A DNA stretch of 64,000 nucleotides from Tubulanus polymorphus. Its lineage: Eukaryota > Nemertea > Palaeonemertea > Tubulaniformes > Tubulanidae. The position numbers were made by a program, and so were the translations under genes. Under the pieces are notes generated by a model. It ran no database searches. It saw nothing but the letters and a program-made list of their open reading frames with translations, and was not told where the DNA came from. This document shows positions 12,535 to 25,203 of the stretch, piece after piece (the stretch's first letter is position 1; each line of letters opens with the position of its first letter). The stretch is from contig NC_134029.1 in the NCBI RefSeq assembly GCF_964204645.1, positions 15,306,850 through 15,370,849 of the forward strand. Reading direction: 5' to 3'.

Positions 12535-12840
12535 TGTGTTGTTGCAACTAGAATTCAACTAGAATGTAACTAAAATCAAGCTAGTTGAAATATTATTGTT
12601 TTTATTTATTTCTTGTTGAATCTTATTTGATTTTTGTTTCAACTACCATCAACTAGAATTCAACTAGAATGTAACTAGAAATATACTAAATTAACAAGCT
12701 AGTTGAAATATTATTGTTTTTATTTATTTCTAGTTGAATTTTATTTGATTTTTGTTTCAACTACCATTAACTTAAATATAACTAGAATGTAACTAAAAAT
12801 GTAATAGATTAACAAGCTAGTTGAATTTAAATAAATTCAT
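12535..12840. repeat. AACTAG-rich minisatellite (Polinton copy 1)
   Basis: About 120 bp unit repeated two and a half times, built from AACTAGAATTCAACTAGAATGTAACTAG blocks and their complement CTAGTT. It lies between the membrane-protein gene and the ATPase gene, exactly as in copy 2 (42,895-43,165). The conserved position suggests a functional non-coding site. Confidence 0.8.
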
Positions 12841-12869
12841 ATTTAAATGGGTTTTGTAATCGAAATAGT

Positions 12870-13258
12870 AATTTTGATCTTTTATTATTTTTCAATTTAT
12901 CCATTTATTCATTATGTAAATCATGTGGAATAATATCATTTCCTCAAGTGCATTTTTCATTGATTTTCTATCTTTATAATCGAATGATACTAAAAATCTA
13001 ATGTTTTCTCTAAAATCTTTAACAATTGAATTATATTTTTGATTTAAAACCCACGTTGTTATCCCAAAATGTCTACCAGAAAAAGAAAAAAATAACATAA
13101 TTCACTTTCTCTTACTTTTGAATCATGTAAATTAGCACAATCATCTATAATGAATTTGTTCCTTAATAAATATCAATTGCTATTTTAATACAATTATCTA
13201 AATTTTCTTTAACTGTTTTAGGATCTAATACAATAAATTTATTATCTGTAGTAATATT
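12870..13258 (-). pseudogene. Polinton packaging ATPase, 3' part, copy 1
   Basis: Minus-strand remnant with the segment 'SGRHFGITTWVLNQKYNSIV' (near 13,080-13,030), matching the copy 2 ATPase C-terminal half. The N-terminal half with the Walker A motif is gone: upstream it joins polB sequence at about 13,259. Several frame breaks are present. Confidence 0.75.
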
Positions 13259-14033
13259 TCTTGTTGAGTATTGAAATCTATATATTTTTCTAACCACTTC
13301 GATTGATTAAATTCAATATATCTATGTACTTTCTTTAATGTCAATCCTTGTTTTAGATAAAATTTTAACATTCTATAATGAACAATTTAATTATATTTAT
13401 TACTTTGTGTTAATATTAATTTTTCTGTAAAAACATGGTCTTTCGATTTTATTTTTTTTCTGGTATTCACTTAGATAACTATCATCTACGGCTAAATGTT
13501 CTGGGCAATAAGGTAAGTTTTTTGTTTTAAACTTTATGTTATCGGGATATTCTAAATCAACTACAGAGAAATAACAAATTGGTGCATCATCTTTTTAAAC
13601 GCATAATTGCACTTTCCCAATCAGTTTTTCATCATTTTCAACTTCTGTAAATTTTTGTATGGTTGAGGTTGCATCATTGCCCAACCATATAAATTATTGG
13701 TGTCAATATATAATAATTTATATTCATCATTTACTTTAAGATATCTATCTCCCATAACACCACTAATTCCACCTCTAATTGATTTTTCAAATAATAAAAC
13801 CATGTTTCGTTCTTTTAATAAATCTAATTCTACATTTGTATATTTTAAACCACATTGCCAGGTTAAACCAGGACTTGAATAACAATAACAAGGATCAACA
13901 TTAAAATGATTTAAATTAACTTCTTTAAATTTTTCAAATATATCAGCCAATATCATAACATCTGATTTTAAGTATAAATCTACTAATTCACCATGATTTT
14001 TCATCTTAAAATGATTCCAAATATTTAATGGTT
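13259..14033 (-). pseudogene. Polinton DNA polymerase B, palm part, copy 1
   Basis: Carries the polymerase motif region 'YIDTNNLYGWAMMQPQPY' (polA type, near 13,690) preceded by 'GGISGVMGDRY'. It is followed by the region that in copy 2 lies just before motif B, then breaks off at about 13,259 and runs into ATPase sequence. Frameshifts occur near 13,590 and 13,630. The N-terminal part of the gene continues at 15,141 after an inserted LINE. Confidence 0.85.
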
Positions 14034-15140
14034 TATTTCAAACTCCATCTTTCACGTACTCAGCATGTTGTCATTGGCAGCAGCAAATCTGCTGGTCGTG
14101 AACTTCGCTACGGAGTCCCTCAAGGTTTGGTCCTTGGGTCTCTTCTGTTCTCAGTGTATATTCTACCACTAAAGGATGTAATCAAGTCGTTCAAAGTCGG
14201 AACGCACGGCTTTGCTGATGACAAGCAGATCTACACGCTTCTGCCCATATCTGAACAGCATCAGTTGCATGAAAAAATATATCATGCAGAGTCGTGTCTC
14301 GTTGCCATCAATGGATGGTACGCTGATAACTCTCTTAAAGCGAATCCGACCAAAACTGAAGCAATTCTCTTTGGCACTTTACAGCGTCTATCATCGGTTG
14401 TCATTGTGTCTATAAATGTTGACGAAGTTGATATTCCTATATCCCAACAGCCAGTCAGGAACCTTGGAGTAATGTTTGACTCACAGCGCTCAGGTTAACT
14501 CTATTCTCAAGAGTGGCTATTACCATCTTCGTAACATAGCGTCAGTGCGGAATCAACTAACTCAATCGTCAGCCAAATCGCTTATTCAGGCCCTGGTCAT
14601 ATCTCGGCTGGATTATTGTAATAGTCTCCTTGCTGGTGTTAGTAGTTAAAATGTCAACAAACTTCAGCGCTTACAGAACTCCTGTGCTCGTTTGATATGC
14701 AGAACACCTCGCTGCGACCATATCACGCCAATCCTTGTGCAACTACATTGGCTCCCTGTTTCAGCTAGGATCGACTTCAAAGTTCTGTTGCTTACCTACA
14801 AATCACTCACCTACCAAGCTCCTGATTATCTCTTTGAACTATTAACCACCTACAAACCGTCCAAAAACCTCCGTTCGGTTCAGCAGCATCGACTTCTCGA
14901 ACGTCGTTATAACTTGTCAACATTTGGATCCATTGCGTTCTCTGTTCACGCTCTGTCACTTTGAAACTCTCACGAACTATCTAGATGGTTATCTCTCGAC
15001 CTCAATAGCTTCAAGACCCATCTCAAAACAACTTTGTTCCATGCAGCATACCATTAACTCTCGGAAAGCGCATTTGAACTGTCAAAGGATACTTGCGCGT
15101 TATAAATGACAATTATTATTATTATTATTATTATTATTAC
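14034..15140 (+). mobile_element. L2/CR1-type LINE fragment inserted in polB
   Basis: Plus-strand 3' part of a non-LTR element: reverse transcriptase motif 'VPQGLVLGSLLF' followed by 'HGFADDKQIY' (catalytic ADD), then the C-terminal region with 'ITPILVQLHWLPVSARIDFK' and 'YKSLTYQAPDYL', typical of L2/CR1-like LINEs. Frame breaks occur at about 14,500 and 14,640. It ends in an (ATT)n tail at 15,110-15,139. The insertion replaces about 30 bp of polB present in copy 2. Confidence 0.85.
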
Positions 15141-16218
15141 TCCTCTTTTAATTCATCAATAATAATAGTTTTAATAATTCTGTTACATTAAAATCATCGT
15201 GTATTTTATAAAATGAATAAGGGAATTGCACCTATATATCTCAATAATTTAAAATCTTGTTCATTTGGTTAATAATGTCGAGTTATTACTAAATCATTAT
15301 CAACTAAACTTTTGCTAAATTATCTAATGAGCTTGCTTAAAATCTGTAAGAATCTAAAAATCTAATGCAACCAAATTGAAAGCAATGTACTTTTCAGATA
15401 TCTTAGCTAATAGTTTAAATTCATATTTTCATACATTTAAATCATTTATAGCATTATATTCTTCTATTTCTTGATAAATTGCGCCTAACTTTCCTGATAA
15501 TTATTTTATAAATAAGTAGGTATCATATCCTGATAAATTATGAGATAATATTGGTACGAAATATACTTTTTTAGCTTGTAAATTAAAATCTTCATGAGTA
15601 GCTCCTCGATATTTTGAATTTAAATGATCATGATCTTTAACTTTTTTATCAAATGAATAAAAACGTTTTTTTACAGTAACAACAATGAGTTGCATAATTA
15701 AAATCAACTTCATCTTCTTTAGTCATAACTATTCTTTTTTTGGATAAATAATGGTGCAAAATCACTTTCTAATTTAATTATTTTATTACAAAATTCATTT
15801 ACTACATCTTCACCTCTAAAAGACATATTGAATTTCATATAATTCAGGATAATTAGATTTTATATAAATTCCATAAGCAGCAGCTCTTTGATGAAATTTT
15901 TAATTGTATTTATGATTGGTGGGTTTTGAATTATATCTTCATTTAATTCATTTCCTTATCCATTGATTTTAATAATTGCTCTTTGTTATATATTTCTTTT
16001 CTATCTTGATCAGTTATTTCTTTATTCAACGATTCAAAATCCCCATAATTTACAAATGGCACTGTATTTTTAAATTTATGATCAGTAAATTTCAATTTAT
16101 AATCTTTTTTTCTGTTGGTATTATTGATTTGCAAACGTCTTTACTATCACATAATTCATTATGTTTTAGTAATGTATTTTCAGTTATAAATTTAGATTAA
16201 CTTTTTCTACATATTTTA

Positions 16219-16356
<138 letters not shown>

Positions 16357-16665
16357 ATGACTGTTGGAATCACTTTCTGTTTTAAAGAATAAATGTATTT
16401 GTTTCAACCACATATAATGTTCATTTTCATCTTTTTTGTAATATAACAAATCTAGAACATTTTCATCATCATAATATTCTGTTAAATATAAAGCTTCTAA
16501 TGTATAATCTTTAATGTTTTCACCTTTTGTATCTGGTAATTCGAAAACATTTATTTTCAAATTATTAACTTTTTCTATTTTAGGAATCATTTTTATAGTT
16601 ATTGGATATTGATCAATTTTATATAATGTTTCATATTTCCGATAATCTGTTATTCTATAAACATG

Positions 16666-16800
16666 TATAGTATAGTATAGTAGTTTATTTGTCACCATCA
16701 ATATGTACAAGATTAATAATAACAATAGTAAATTACAAACAATGAGGTGACAGGAGCCTGAACAGAGCCATAAAGGCTGTATATCCAAAAGGATGTTCAG
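16666..16800 (-). mobile_element. Short retroposed tail (LINE/SINE 3' end)
   Basis: Absent from copy 2 at the matching position. In minus orientation it ends in 'caaataaacta' followed by (TATAC)n, a typical LINE/SINE 3' tail. The flanks 'acatgt' on both sides look like a short target duplication. Confidence 0.6.
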
Positions 16801-17714
16801 ACATGTTCTTCTGTTGGATGTAAGCAACTTATAATTGTCCATAGAAAACATTTATTATCTTCATTTTGAACATTTATTACTGCTTTTGTTGTAAATGGTA
16901 ATTTAATATAAGATGATGCTTTAATATCCTTTTCTGTTGTAAAGTATGAATCATTTTTAAACATTGTATTACTTTTTGATGCTTTATTCCTTTTTGTATT
17001 ATAAATCTTAAAATATAATTTCATTCAATGTTAAACCAGAACCCTCAAAATATCTTTCTTCAATATGACGTTTAAAATCATTAAATGTTTTTTCTAATTT
17101 CTCTTTTATTTGTGTTTTTGAAATTATTTCTTCGGAAAGTGTTTGAATATTATGCTCCATTTCTTTCTTCCGATTTTATAAAACTTACCAGAAATACTAA
17201 TTTTTGGATATTCAATATACTTTGGATTTATAAATAGATTGGATTAATTATGGATATTCTGTTACAAGGTCCATTAATTTTTCCATTATTTCAATATAAA
17301 TTCTATAATCTTCTATTGTTGATCCTTTAAAAAATCTAAATATAATAGCTGCCGGTCTAATTTTGCTACGTAATGTTTCTAAAATTTCAATTGTATCTTT
17401 TATTTCTAGTGAATCGATATAATTTCTAACATTTTCCATATAAGGTTTATTTGAAATAGATTTAGTTTTTGAAGCTGGTTTTTTTACTTGATGAGGTTTA
17501 TCATCAAAATATTCTGTTCCTAAAATATTTTTATTTAAATTTTGTTTGTGTTTTTTTATGGTTCGAGATGTCTTTTATAATTCCTTTTTGCTATAAATTC
17601 ATTACAAACTTCACATTTCATTTCGTCTTTTTTCATATCATTTAATCGTTCTTTTCTTTCATTTGAATCTTCTGGTGTTTCAAAATCTATAACATCTTTT
17701 ATGATTTTCAGTTT

Positions 17715-18069
17715 TGTTAAAGGCACATGCCTCGTTGACCATGGTTAGTGTCATTCACGGTCCTGACCACCGTGATCTGATTTTACAATAAGTTTGTACC
17801 TGCTGCCCTTAAGGCTTTCAGTGCCTGTCCAGTAATCCGGCACTATTTTAACGATAGAAACTTGTATGTGTAACTCGAACCTGCCTATATAAACCCTGTA
17901 TACTATGTCACCTCACTTCACTATTTTGGTAGCAATACATAATGCTAGATGTACATTAAAAGTTTGGTTGTTCTTGCTGATGTTTGTTCCTGGCTGGTGC
18001 TGCATTCTACTTCGTCAATATTCGCTGTTTGCTGTCTACAATCGCAAAAGTGTGGCTTTACCGCCAACA
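17715..18069 (+). repeat. BEL/Pao 5' LTR
   Basis: Starts TGTTAAAG and shares about 280 bp with the 3' LTR at 23,898. It contains a TATA-like 'ctatataaaccctgtatac' near 17,885. The end at 'gccaaca' (18,069) is inferred from the primer-binding-like sequence that follows; direct homology to the 3' LTR can be followed only to about 18,000 because the 3' copy is truncated. Confidence 0.85.
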
Positions 18070-18071
18070 TT

Positions 18072-18090
18072 TATTGGTCCCTCGAGCCGG
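18072..18090 (+). promoter_or_regulatory. Probable primer-binding site
   Basis: 'tattggtccctcgagccgg' lies directly after the inferred LTR end, where the minus-strand primer site is expected. BEL/Pao elements commonly have a TGGTCC...CGA.CCGG stretch here; the tRNA is not assigned. Confidence 0.55.
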
Positions 18091-18143
18091 ATGTCCGTAC
18101 CTACTGATTTGAACCGAAGGCAGCAACAACCACGATTTTTACG

Positions 18144-19953
18144 ATGGCAGACGGCGGAAGCAGCAAGCCCATGGATGTTCTAAAAGCCTTGAAATGAGAG
18201 CGAAAATCCCACAAATCTCTTTTCAAGAGAAGATGCAACACTGGTGATGATATCGTTGATGTGAAAGGAAGCCGACGTGAGCTGCGTGAGTAACTGTTGC
18301 AGATTGATAAGACCGTAGGAGAAATCCACGCAATCAATGAGAGATATGTCGCGATGTTGACTACTGACCAGGAGGTTGCTGAAGCAGATAGTTATATGGC
18401 TGAAGTTGAAATCCGTCATTTCTAAAACCATACGAGAAAATTTAGTTTCAAAACTGAATGATGGTACATCAAGTATCTCAAAGGCGAGTTCTACAAACTC
18501 CACGTGCTCTAAGACCGCTTATGTTAAAGCCAAGCTGAAAGTCCTGCAGCTTACTCAACTGAAAAACAGATTGGAACAGGAGAAAAAAAGAGCAAGAACT
18601 CCGTAGACGTCGTCTGCTCCAAGAAGCCGAAGATGCAGCTGAAGATGCAGCACTTGAAGCAAGTTTGATGAGAAGTGGAATTACTCCGCTAGAGGAAGAG
18701 CGTATGCATGACTTTGATGATGTCGTAGAAGCTTATACCACTCATGACCCGCCACTAGCTACCGAAACTATTAGACTGCTCCAGCCTCTAGATGTTGACA
18801 ACAGCTCCAGAAATCGCCACGGAAACGACCGAAACGTTGATGATACCCGAAATCGCCATGGAAACGTCCGAAACTTTGATGATACCCGAAATCGCCATGG
18901 AGACGACCGAGACTTTCGACGCCATCAAAGCGATGACCGAAATAATGATGACACCTGCAACTGCCAACTAGACTACCGAGATGATGACGATGACCGACGT
19001 TTTGCTCGACGAAAACCGCCGCAGAGAGCAGTACAAACATCGCCATTTTCAAAGTCGCTGCCGAAAATCAAGCTACCCGTTTGAAGGAGATTCAGCTGAA
19101 TGGCCACGATGGAATTCTCTCTTCCGAGCCCTGACCAGCCAAGACTGACGGATGTTGAAAAGATGACCCACTTACAATCAAGTGTTGGTGGTACTGCCCT
19201 TCAATTGATCTCTGGTATGCTTTATGATGGACGACAGTACAAGGATGCGATAAGAGCACTTCAGGACCGATTCGGGAAGGAAGAAGACATCGTTGATGCC
19301 TGCTTATGAAACGTGTTTGACCATCCACCAGTCAAGTTTCATGACACGACGTCCCTAGAGAGATTTCAAGGCATGGTGCACGCAGCTGTGACGACAATAG
19401 ATACGCTTGGATACATTGGTGACATGACGAGTGCCGAAAACCTAAGAAGAATGATTCAGAAATTACCAATAGAATTGAAGAGAGATTGGGGTAAAGAAGC
19501 TGTGGCGTTAGAGGTCAACGGAGGACGTCCAAACCTCCGACGGCTGGATGAATGGCTGTCGCTACAAGTGCGCATAAGTCTCAGCTATGCAGAAACAATT
19601 CCTGTGAAAACACTTGATGTCACTTCGCAGTCACCTCGGCAGAAATATGGTTTTTCTAGAACACTGAACCTCACTGGTGTGGAGGAAGAGCCGTCCAACA
19701 CTGAAAAAAATCCGATGTCTGCCCCTGTTACCAAGGACGCCACCTGTTGGAGGACTGCCCAAGTTTCAAGAGGAAGACTGCGAATGAGAGAGCCATTTAC
19801 GCCGGTGAAAATGGTCGATGCTTTGCTTGTCTCCGACAAGGTCACAGATCAAGACAATGCAAGTACCGGAAGCCATGTGGTATCACAGATTGCAAGTAAA
19901 GACACCATCCACTACTTCACAATAGCGAACGTGTATTTCCTAGACCACTGGAA
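18144..19953 (+). pseudogene. BEL/Pao gag (broken)
   Basis: Starts MADGGSSKPMDVLKALK, then a stop at 18,194. Coiled-coil-like N-terminal region (18,190-18,660), then an Arg/Asp-rich stretch of near-repeats 'RNRHGN.RN.DDT' (18,810-18,980), the conserved core (19,080-19,640), and zinc knuckles near the end: one of form CxC-H-C (near 19,720) and 'CFACLRQGHRSRQC' (near 19,830). At least five stops or frame changes (for example 19,309 and 19,892). Gag would form the virus-like particle and package RNA. Confidence 0.85.
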
Positions 19954-22900
19954 ATGACAAAGTCCGACAGTAAACCTGTAACTTCGTCGGGTCCTGGAAA
20001 TACAGCGGTCCGCGATAGTCATGCTGTCTCAACTCAGTCCGGTGGTGTAACCTTGCTACAGATCGTTCCCGTAAGAATTCGCGGTAATGATGTTTCCTGT
20101 GATACATTTGCCCTCCTCGACCCTTGTTCGCAGACGTCGTTATGTACCGACAACCCCACAGAAAGGCTTAAATTAACTGGTGAAAGAAAACTCCTACGTC
20201 TTGGTAATGCTGAATCAAGTGGTAATCCGAAATCTATGCTGCAGCTGAAGCTCTACCTGACTCCGCTGGCAGATGGTGCAGCTGATAAGAAGATTCAAGT
20301 AGACGAAGTATGGTTGATCCCACGTCTGAACATTTCCATGCCGCAGGTTCGAGGCAAGAACAAGCCAAGATGCCTCCACCTAGATGATATCTCCATTCCT
20401 GCTGTCGATCATGGCCAAGTGGAGGTTTTACTTACGGCCAATGTGATCGAAACTATGATACAACATGACGTCCGAATTGGTAGCCCTGGTCAGCCTATTG
20501 CCATTAAGACTGATTTTCGTTGGGCTATAACGGGTCCTACAAGAATGGTTACAGAAGCTAATCGAAATGTCCAGTATCTGAAGTCGATGTCATGAAGTCG
20601 ATGTCCGACGAAGATGAATTTGACGAGATAATCCAAGAATGGTGGACTACCGATGACTTTGGGACAAAATACGACAAGCCGATAGCTGAATCCAAAGAAG
20701 ACATCCGTGCATTGAGTATCCTGAAGTCTAGAACAAAAAGGATTGATGGTCAAGACCGCTACGAGACAGCTCTGGGAGAAAGATTACACGTCACTGCCAA
20801 ACAAAAGATTGATGGCTATGAAGCGCTTGGTATCTACAGAGCAAAACCTGCGTCGACATCCTGACAGAATTGAAGCATACAACAACACTTTCAAAGACTA
20901 TATCGCCAGAGGGTTTGCGCGAAAGCTGAGTCCAGAAGAAGCTGCCAAACCTAACCCGAAACGCTGGTTTTTACCTCACCATGCAGTCGTGAATCCAAAT
21001 TAAGGCAAGCTCAGAGTTGTGTTTGATGCTGGAACCACGTGCCAAGGGAAGTCGCTGAATAGTGAACTGTTAACCGGTACGGATTTGCTTCAGAATCTGA
21101 GTGGTGTGTTGATACGTTTCCGTAGCGATTATGGCTGATGTAGAGAAAATGTATCACCAGGTGAATGTTGTGAAAAAAAATCAAGTCGCACTGAGTTTTC
21201 TTTGGCGTGATATGAACACCGACTGTGAACCTGACGCCTACCAAATGTTGGTCACTATTTTTGGCGCAAAGTGCACCCCGGCAGTGGCGAACTATGCTCT
21301 GAGAAAAGCTGCTGAAGAAAACTGCCAAGAAGATGATCCCCTATCCGTAGCTGCGGCCAATGCTGTGATGTCCAATTTCTACATGGATGATTTTCTCCGA
21401 TCTGAGTTTGACGTTTACCAAGGCAAACAGATGCAAGCCATGGTTACAGAACTGGTGGCCAGAGGTAGTTTTCTTCTGACGGAATGGCAAAGTAATTCCA
21501 GGGAACTGTTATCCAGCATACCCGACTCAGAAGTTGCCTGCAAGCTTATTTGTACGGATGACAAGTTGCCTACTGTTAGGGCACTTGGTGTGCTTTGGAA
21601 TGCTGAAAACGATGCTCTCATTGTGAAAGTTCCGACAGCAGATGGTCCTACAACGAAGCGTGGTCTTCTAAGCAAAGCCTTGTCACTATTCGACCCGTTT
21701 GGTATGGTTGCACCGTTAACATTAACAGCCCAGATCCTTGTGCAGCGCCTTTGGGCTGAGAAGATATCCTGGGATGAAGAGTTGACAGGACCAGATCTTG
21801 TCGTCTGGCAGGCTTGGTTAGAACTACAGTTCATTAGTCGGCTACAGATACCGAGATGTCTACAGATGTTCGACCCCGTCCACCGTGAACTTCATGTGTT
21901 CTGTGACGCATCGGAGAAGGCGTTTGGCGCAGTTGCTTACATGAGACTGGTGTCCAATACTGGTGAAGTTCGACTATCATTTATGATGTCCAAGACCAGG
22001 GTAGCTGTTGAAAAAGAAGTCAATTGTCAGAATGGAGATGCAAGCTGTGGTCTTAGCTATTAGGCTAGCCAAGAGTCTGAAGGCTGAAGTTACGTTTACT
22101 ATAAATGAAACCATGTTCTGGAGTGACAGCCTGATCGTTCTGGGTTACATTACCAACGAAAGTCGACGTTTCCATTCGTTCATTGCTAATAGAGTTGCTG
22201 AGATTTGTGATGAATCAACTCCCGACCAATGGTCCCATGTTCCAGGTGTACTGAACCCTGCTGATGTCTGCTCTCGAGGTGCGTCTACCTCTGAACTGGC
22301 TGCTGATAAAAGATGGCTGAGCGGTCCAGAATTATTGTTGGATCCAAAGGATTAGCCTCACCAAGACGAACATGCGACTCCACTGCAAGAAGACGACCCA
22401 GAGGTAAAAAGAGTAGCTTATGATATCGAAGCTATGGTGATCCAAGTCTTACCCGATGCAGCTAGATTCACGTCGTGGATTCGTTATCCGCGTATTGTTG
22501 CTTGGGCCAGCCGCTATATCCAGAATCTGAGACGAATCGAAGAAAGCAGAATTATTAGTTCTACGAGATGTCCAAGCCAGAGTTTACCCGTCAGAGGTTG
22601 AAGCCCTGCGAGAAAAGAAGCCATTACGAAAAAGCTGTGTCCTCCATTTAACGCCGGTGCTCGATGATGATGGTCTACTCCGTGCAAGAGGGCGCTTAAT
22701 CAATGCTCCGGTGAATTTTGATGTTAAACATCCGATAATCCTGCCGACTAAATACGATGTCACTAGGTTGGTACTTTTTAATCAGCACTACAAACTATTT
22801 GACGCCGGTGTTGAGCATACGCTTAATGAGATACAACAGCTGTATTAGATACCCAAGGCCAGATCAAGAATCCGGAAGCTGATTTATGACTGCAAGCTGT

Positions 22901-23830
22901 GCAAGAAAAGACGAATAAAGCCAACTCCGCCGTTGATGGCTGATCTTCCGGCCACAAGATTTGAAAGAAGTCATCCCTTCTGTTGTACTGGTATCGATTA
23001 CTTCGGACCTTTTAGTGTCACGGTAAGCGTTACGGTATCTTGATAACTTGTTTGACCACCAGGACTGTCCACCTAGAAGTTGCTGATACCCTTGATACTG
23101 AGAGTTTCCTGTTAGCGCTCAGACGTTTTATTGCAAGAAGAGGAAATCCGATTATCATCTACTCGGACAATGGTACGAACTTCAGGGGAGGCGAGCGAGA
23201 GCTTCGAGATTCCTTAACCAAATGGAACCAAGAGCAGATCACCGATGAGTTAACTCAACGTGGTGACCAATGGCGTTTCAACCCACCTGCCGCCAGCCAC
23301 ATGGGTGGCATATGGGAAAGAATGGTGCAGTCTGTAAAACGAGCACTCAAGACTGTCCTTGGTAATCAAACTGTCGGAGAAATTGAGTGTCTGTTGAACA
23401 GCCGACCGCTTACCTATGTCAACTCCGACGTAAACGAACCTGAAGCGCTAACTCCGAACCACTTCTTGTTAGGTAGAAGCAGCGTTCATCTACCTCCAGG
23501 TGTCTTCACCGACGATGACCTGATAAGACGAAAGAGATGGCGGCAGGCCCAAATGATTTCCGACCATTTCTGGAAGAGATATCCCGACGCTGATTGCGCG
23601 TAGCAAATGGAAAGAAGAATCTCGAAACCTTAAAGTAAATGATGTAGTGCTGGTAGTCGATAACAACACTCCTCGTGGTTTGTGGCCGTTGGCTCGTGTA
23701 ATCAAAACTTTTCCGGAACCTGATGGCAGAATGAGATCCGTGGAAAACCAAGATGGGAACTTATCGAAGACCTTTTACAAAAATATGCGTTCTGCTGGAA
23801 CACGATGATGATGGTGATATTTCGTTTTGA
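19954..23830 (+). pseudogene. BEL/Pao pol: protease, RT, RNase H, integrase (broken)
   Basis: Protease near 20,110 with 'ALLDPCSQTSLC', where the usual DxG catalytic signature has Cys in place of Gly. Reverse transcriptase from about 21,010 ('VVFDAGTTCQGKSLN') with 'FYMDDFL' (YxDD box, near 21,385). RNase H 'FCDASEKAFGAVAY' near 21,905. Integrase with 'IDYFGPF', 'YSDNGTNFRG' and 'HMGGIWERMVQSVK' (D, D, E residues; 22,995-23,340). Stops or frame changes at about 20,595, 20,864, 21,001, 22,062, 22,353, 22,846 and 23,600. Confidence 0.92.
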
Positions 23831-23889
23831 ACATATGAACGTTTGATTTGTCTACCGACTATGAACGTTATTTTCCCTGCTCCGCTTCT

Positions 23890-23897
23890 GGGGAGGA
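23890..23897 (+). promoter_or_regulatory. Polypurine tract
   Basis: GGGGAGGA directly before the TGTTAAAG start of the 3' LTR, the expected plus-strand primer site. Confidence 0.85.
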
Positions 23898-24188
23898 TGT
23901 TAAAGCCACATGCCTCGTTGACCATGGTCAGTGTCATTCACAGTCCTGACCACCGTGATCTGATTTTACAATTAGTTTGTACCTGCTGCCCTTAAGGCTT
24001 TCAGTGCCTGTCCAGTAATCCGGCACTATTTTAACAATAGAAACTTGTATGTGTAACTTAAATCTGGCTATATAAACCCTGTATACTATGTCACCTCACT
24101 TCACTATTTTGGTAGCAATACATAATGCTAGATGTACATTAAAAGTTTGATTGTTTCTTGCTGATGTTTGTTCCTGGCTTATGCTGTC
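23898..24188 (+). repeat. BEL/Pao 3' LTR, truncated
   Basis: Closely similar to 17,715-18,000 but identity stops at about 24,188 and R2 repeat sequence follows. The last ~70 bp expected from the 5' LTR are missing, so no target-site duplication can be read. Confidence 0.85.
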
Positions 24189-24189
24189 C

Positions 24190-24430
24190 CGATCGAACAT
24201 ATCAATTTGCGTAGTAACATAACTAACTATTTGCAGTGAATTGCAGACAATACATGAAGCCTTAATGACCGTTTTCTAACACATTTATATAAGGTAATCA
24301 TAATGTAAGATAATAATGATTTACTGCTTTAGTTGAAATTATGGCCATTTCTGAAATTATGTTACTAATTTGTAGTTAGTGCGGAACGCTTGGGTTTAGA
24401 ACAAGAATGAGGGGTTGTAGGTAGTTATGA
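24190..24430 (+). repeat. Dispersed repeat R2, partial copy
   Basis: Shares 'ctatttgcagtgaattgcagac' and 'aatgaggggt.gtaggtagt.atg' with the R2 copy at 3192-3660 (there in minus orientation). The left part is missing at the junction with the BEL/Pao LTR. Confidence 0.65.
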
Positions 24431-24981
24431 TTCACCATATGTTAATTCCGTGTTGTTGAAAATTTCGCGAGAATCGCGCACAAAATACTAGCAATAAATT
24501 CCGAATATCATACATATTTTTTGTACCGGTACATAATTTATCCGCTTTAAAGTGCCGATAAACAATTGCATGTTTACGATCAGTATGTCTGGCCGCGATG
24601 GCTGTCTGGGACGCGATTTTTAGCAAGAGAGTTTTCGCCATCTTGTTTGCAGTGCGCATGCCCCCCATTCTGGTAAACGCAATCCAATCGTGTGCACTAC
24701 GCTCGCTGTATCTGCGTTCGCGGCACTCGAAAAAAACGGCATCAAATAGCCTACTGGAACCCGCCAACCTTGGCACCTTTTCCACAATTTTACATCTGCA
24801 TGATTAAATCATTTTCAGACACCGCACTGAAACACAAAGACACAACTTCAATTAATCACGCTTTAATTTCAAAATGATAACAGCAAACATGTTGATTATA
24901 AATCACTTAATATTTCAGAATGTTGCCCAAATACGATACCGTAATGTATTCATTATGTTTAGTAAAATTCTTTTTACCCAG
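24431..24981 (+). other. Putative intron 5' of the first recognisable fibrillin-like exon
   Basis: No further exon recognised. The 3' end is a pyrimidine-rich acceptor, 'ttctttttacccag', directly before the TB exon. Confidence 0.5.
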
Positions 24982-25203
24982 ATACACGCAAGGGATATTG
25001 CTACCAACGATTCACCAATGGGGAGTGTCTAAATCCTGTTCAAATGTTGGTAACACGTTCTCAATGTTGTTGCTCAATGGGAGCCATGGTAGCAAAAGGT
25101 CTTGCCTGGGGAAAACCTCTGTGCAATGCTTGTCCGAAATATGGAACTGTCGAATTTCAAAATGTGTGCGTGAATGGTATGGGAAAAGATTCAAATGGAG
25201 AAG
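24982..25203 (+). CDS. Fibrillin-like protein, exon encoding an 8-cysteine TB domain
   Basis: Phase 1-1 exon of 222 nt (74 codons), acceptor 'ttacccag', donor 'AAG|GTATGT'. The translation contains 'DTRKGYCYQRFTNGEC', 'VTRSQCCCSMG', 'GLAWGKPLCNACPKYGTVEF' and 'VCVNGMG': eight cysteines with the CCC triplet and the AWG..C..CP signature of TB (TGF-beta-binding-protein-like) domains found in fibrillins and LTBPs. The first codon is split with the previous exon, which is not identified in this window. The protein would be a secreted extracellular-matrix component. No breaks, so this gene appears intact and under constraint despite the surrounding repeats. Confidence 0.9.

Larger units (their letters stand above)
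17715..24188 (+). mobile_element. BEL/Pao LTR retrotransposon (degenerate)
   Basis: Near complete: 5' LTR, primer-binding-like site, gag with zinc knuckles, protease, reverse transcriptase, RNase H, integrase, purine tract, then a 3' LTR that stops early. Domain order PR-RT-RH-IN in one gag-pol arrangement and the integrase sequence place it in BEL/Pao. Stops and frameshifts throughout show it is inactive. It sits at the right-hand break of Polinton copy 1. Confidence 0.92.

Noticed and set aside
18771-19052. 93-codon minus frame with repeated HGDFGYHQ
   Set aside because: Antisense shadow of the Arg/Asp-rich near-repeats in BEL/Pao gag.
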